A stretch of 64,000 nt of DNA from Ketobacter sp963922875 (GTDB lineage: Bacteria > Pseudomonadota > Gammaproteobacteria > Pseudomonadales > Ketobacteraceae), in the NCBI GenBank assembly GCA_963922875.1, contig CAWUJH010000003.1, positions 594,942 to 658,941 on the forward strand, in the 5' to 3' direction. The position numbers and the translations under genes were made by a program. Below, piece by piece: positions 61,710-64,000 of this stretch (position 1 is the stretch's first letter; each line of letters opens with the position of its first letter). The notes under the pieces were generated by a model, which had not been told where the DNA came from, made no database searches, and saw nothing but the letters and a program-made list of their open reading frames with translations.

Positions 61710-62753
61710 GTGGACACAGTGACTACCAGAGTGCGGGTGCTCGAATGGCGTGATGATAGCCTATGGCTAATTGATCAGCGTGAATTACCAACTCATGAAG
61801 TTTGGATCGCCCATCAAGAGCCGCACCAAGTGGTTGAGTCAATCAATACTATGGTGGTGAGAGGTGCGCCTGCCATTGGGATTGCAGCGGCCTATGGTGT
61901 CGTTCTCGCTTTGAGGCAAGGGTATTGGGGCGACTCTTTGCGCGAGCAGATTGCGATCATGGCACAAGCGCGGCCCACGGCCATAAATTTGCATTGGGCG
62001 CTGCAACAAATTATCACCTCAATTGCGACTCAGGATTCCGCTGCTAGTGCATATGAAGTGGCCTTGGCAAAGGCTCATGAAATATTGCTTCAGGAACAGC
62101 AAGCCAATCTGAGGATGGGGCAACTGGGTGCCGCAGTAATGGCACAGGCTAACCACAACCAGCAAAACTTAGGAGTATTAACCCATTGTAATGCAGGAGC
62201 GCTCGCGACGGGTGGTATAGGGACCGCGCTTGGTGTGATTCGTACAGGCTGGAAGCGTAAGGTTGTGCACCGGATTTACGCGGGGGAGACGAGGCCTTGG
62301 ATGCAGGGTGCACGGCTCACCGCTTGGGAGCTTCTACAGGATGATATCCCTGTCACTTTGGTGGCTGACAGCGTAGGTGCCACGTTGATGGCGCAGGGTA
62401 AAGTGCAGTGGTTAGTTGTGGGAGCGGATCGAGTAGTGGCAAATGGTGACGTGGCTAATAAAATTGGCACCTATAGTCTGGCGGTTTTGGCGCGCTATCA
62501 TGGGGTCAAAGTCATGGTGGTTGCTCCTTGTTCAACCTTGGATTTTAGTATCCAAGAGGGTGCTCAGATTCCCATCGAGAACCGCGCGGCTGATGAATTG
62601 ACACAGATCGCCGGTAAGCGCTTGACCGCGGAAAACGTAGGGGTTTTTAACCCCGTGTTTGACGTGACTCCGGCCGCTCTGATAGACGTTTTGGTGTCCG
62701 AAAAAGGGGTAATTGAGAAGCCAAATCGGGAAAGCCTCGCTCAATGGCGATGA
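61710..62753 (+). CDS. mtnA: Methylthioribose-1-phosphate isomerase
   Basis: A 347-residue eIF2B-like isomerase of methionine salvage. VRGAPAIGIAAAYG, catalytic Cys in LTHCNAGALATGG and the Asp in VVGADRVVANGDVANKIGTY match the family. The start is GTG, behind AAGGAG. It lies just ahead of gyrA, as in Pseudomonas. Confidence 0.94.
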   Translation: MDTVTTRVRVLEWRDDSLWLIDQRELPTHEVWIAHQEPHQVVESINTMVVRGAPAIGIAAAYGVVLALRQGYWGDSLREQIAIMAQARPTAINLHWALQQIITSIATQDSAASAYEVALAKAHEILLQEQQANLRMGQLGAAVMAQANHNQQNLGVLTHCNAGALATGGIGTALGVIRTGWKRKVVHRIYAGETRPWMQGARLTAWELLQDDIPVTLVADSVGATLMAQGKVQWLVVGADRVVANGDVANKIGTYSLAVLARYHGVKVMVVAPCSTLDFSIQEGAQIPIENRAADELTQIAGKRLTAENVGVFNPVFDVTPAALIDVLVSEKGVIEKPNRESLAQWR

Positions 62754-62823
62754 CCCAGGGCTAGAAGCGCGTTTTTTCTACAAAAATTGCCTTTTGATTT
62801 AGTTTTGAGGCGGCCTTTTGTGC

Positions 62824-63081
62824 TATTATTGCACCCTTAATTTGCTCTGGCTCAGTAGCGTTGCCGAGGGTACAGCGGAGCCCTTCAAGCTTAGTGTTAT
62901 GGCGTCTTTTATCGCTTAGCTAGCTTGACAAAAGGGGGCTGCTTAAGGAAGCAGGTCGACTTAATATTTACGGCTTGTGAGGGGGCACCACAATAACGAC
63001 GATAGATTCTACCCCAATCTCTACCACTGAAATGATTGTGACCATTTCGACCGTAGCCGTCATTTGCAAATCAGGAAACCG
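62824..63081 (+). promoter_or_regulatory. gyrA leader with possible alternative RNA structures
   Basis: A TATTAT at 62824-62829 may be the -10 of gyrA, giving a leader of about 245 bases. In it GGCTC (62849-62853) can pair with GAGCC (62878-62882). The overlapping AGCCC-TTCAAGCT (62879-62891) can instead pair with AGCTTGA (62922-62928) and GGGCT (62936-62940). A separate CTGCTT-AAGG-AAGCAG hairpin is at 62939-62954. The first two pairings exclude each other. Apart from these, the 328-base mtnA-gyrA gap shows nothing I can name. Confidence 0.4.
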
Positions 63082-64000
63082 ATGTCAGAACTAGCCAAAG
63101 AAATCCTCCCGGTTAACATCGAAGACGAACTCAAACAATCCTATTTAGATTACGCCATGAGCGTCATAGTCGGGCGCGCTTTGCCCGACGTTAGAGATGG
63201 CTTGAAACCCGTCCATCGACGCGTGCTTTACGCCATGAATGAGTTGGGCAACAGCTTCAATAAACCTTATAAGAAATCTGCTCGTGTGGTGGGGGACGTG
63301 ATCGGTAAATACCATCCCCATGGCGATTCAGCGGTCTATGACACCATAGTGCGGATGGCGCAGACATTTTCGCTCCGTTACACCTTAGTGGATGGGCAAG
63401 GTAATTTCGGTTCCATCGATGGTGATAACGCGGCGGCGATGCGTTATACCGAAGTTCGAATGGCGAAAATTGCCCATGATTTGATGGCGGATCTGGAAAA
63501 GGAAACGGTAGATTTTGTCCCCAACTATGATGGTTCTGAAACCATGCCCTCGGTGCTCCCCACTCGAGTGCCGAATCTGCTGATCAACGGATCATCCGGT
63601 ATCGCGGTCGGTATGGCGACGAACATTCCACCCCATAACCTGGGCGAAGTTATTGATGGCTGCCTGGCATACATCGAAAATTCTGATATCGATATTGATG
63701 GGTTGATGGAGTACATCAAAGGGCCAGATTTACCCACTAGCGGCATTATCAATGGCCGTAGCGGTATTATTGAAGCCTACCGTACGGGGCGGGGTCGCAT
63801 GTATATGCGAGCCAGGGCTCATATTGAAACGGAAAAAAATGGTCGTGAAACCATTATCATCACTGAAATGCCCTACCAGGTTAATAAGGCGCGCTTGATC
63901 GAGAAAATTGCCGAATTAGTCAAAGAAAAGCGTATTGAGGGCATCAGTGAAATCCGCGACGAATCCGACAAAGACGGGATTCGGGTGGTGATCGAGGTGC
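63082..64000 (+). CDS. gyrA: DNA gyrase subunit A, 5' part
   Basis: The first 306 codons are visible and the frame runs off the window. The N terminus (MSELAKEILPVNIEDELKQS) and winged-helix active site are typical. The catalytic tyrosine is Y122 (MRYTEVRM), numbered as in E. coli. In the quinolone-resistance region S83 and D87 are the wild-type residues (HPHGDSAVYDTIVRMAQ). The ribosome-binding site AGGA precedes ATG 63082. Confidence 0.97.
   Translation, partial: MSELAKEILPVNIEDELKQSYLDYAMSVIVGRALPDVRDGLKPVHRRVLYAMNELGNSFNKPYKKSARVVGDVIGKYHPHGDSAVYDTIVRMAQTFSLRYTLVDGQGNFGSIDGDNAAAMRYTEVRMAKIAHDLMADLEKETVDFVPNYDGSETMPSVLPTRVPNLLINGSSGIAVGMATNIPPHNLGEVIDGCLAYIENSDIDIDGLMEYIKGPDLPTSGIINGRSGIIEAYRTGRGRMYMRARAHIETEKNGRETIIITEMPYQVNKARLIEKIAELVKEKRIEGISEIRDESDKDGIRVVIEV

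Overview
The window comes from a motile, Gram-negative gammaproteobacterium with a Pseudomonas-like gene order. The grounds are flaG-fliD-fliS-fliT-fleQ and fleSR-fliEFGHIJ, a chemotaxis operon in the Pseudomonas Che2 order, an hsbA-hsbR-hptB module, a fadBA pair with a PsrA-type operator, and gyrA-mtnA beside mtaD-ubiG-mupP-yciK. It looks like chromosomal backbone of a free-living bacterium. Genus cannot be read from these genes alone. I saw no rRNA, tRNA, insertion sequence, integrase or CRISPR array.

Layout. 1-4140: 3' end of a flagellin gene, then flaG, fliD, fliS and fliT. 4342-5772: the flagellar master activator fleQ, preceded by a strong FleQ-box match. 5849-14347: a seven-gene island between fleQ and fleSR encoding two glycosyltransferase-like proteins, a glycosyltransferase/capsule-synthesis fusion, three methyltransferase-like proteins and a sulfotransferase/PhyH-dioxygenase fusion. 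It is best read as a flagellin (or other surface glycan) modification island and is the main accessory region. 14448-22916: fleS-fleR behind a near-perfect sigma-54 promoter, then fliE-F-G-H-I-J. 23103-32115: a STAS protein, cheY, cheA, cheW, a PAS-containing MCP, cheR, cheD, cheB and a small membrane protein with a degenerate MCP hairpin. 32267-34723: hsbA-hsbR-hptB.

34713-48955: fadBA behind a PsrA-like palindrome, bluB, a potassium-channel operon with a CBS protein, a GlxA-type regulator, a Do/MucD protease, bfd and bfr with a Fur-like promoter, then a minus-strand pair of a sigma-like protein and a DUF4123-like protein, and a small HExxH metallopeptidase. 49051-64000 is housekeeping: a voltage-gated-type potassium channel, a YgiM-like SH3 protein, yciI, yciB, rnm, yciO, trpS, scpA, scpB, rluB, a diguanylate cyclase, yciK, mupP, ubiG, mtaD, mtnA and the 5' part of gyrA behind a long, potentially structured leader.

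How the genes fit together. FleQ (c-di-GMP-binding motif visible) and sigma-54 drive fleSR and fliD; FleR then drives later flagellar genes. The island products probably decorate the secreted flagellin. The Che2-like signalling set and the HptB-HsbR-HsbA phosphorelay follow the flagellar body genes directly, linking flagellar assembly with chemosensory and c-di-GMP decisions.
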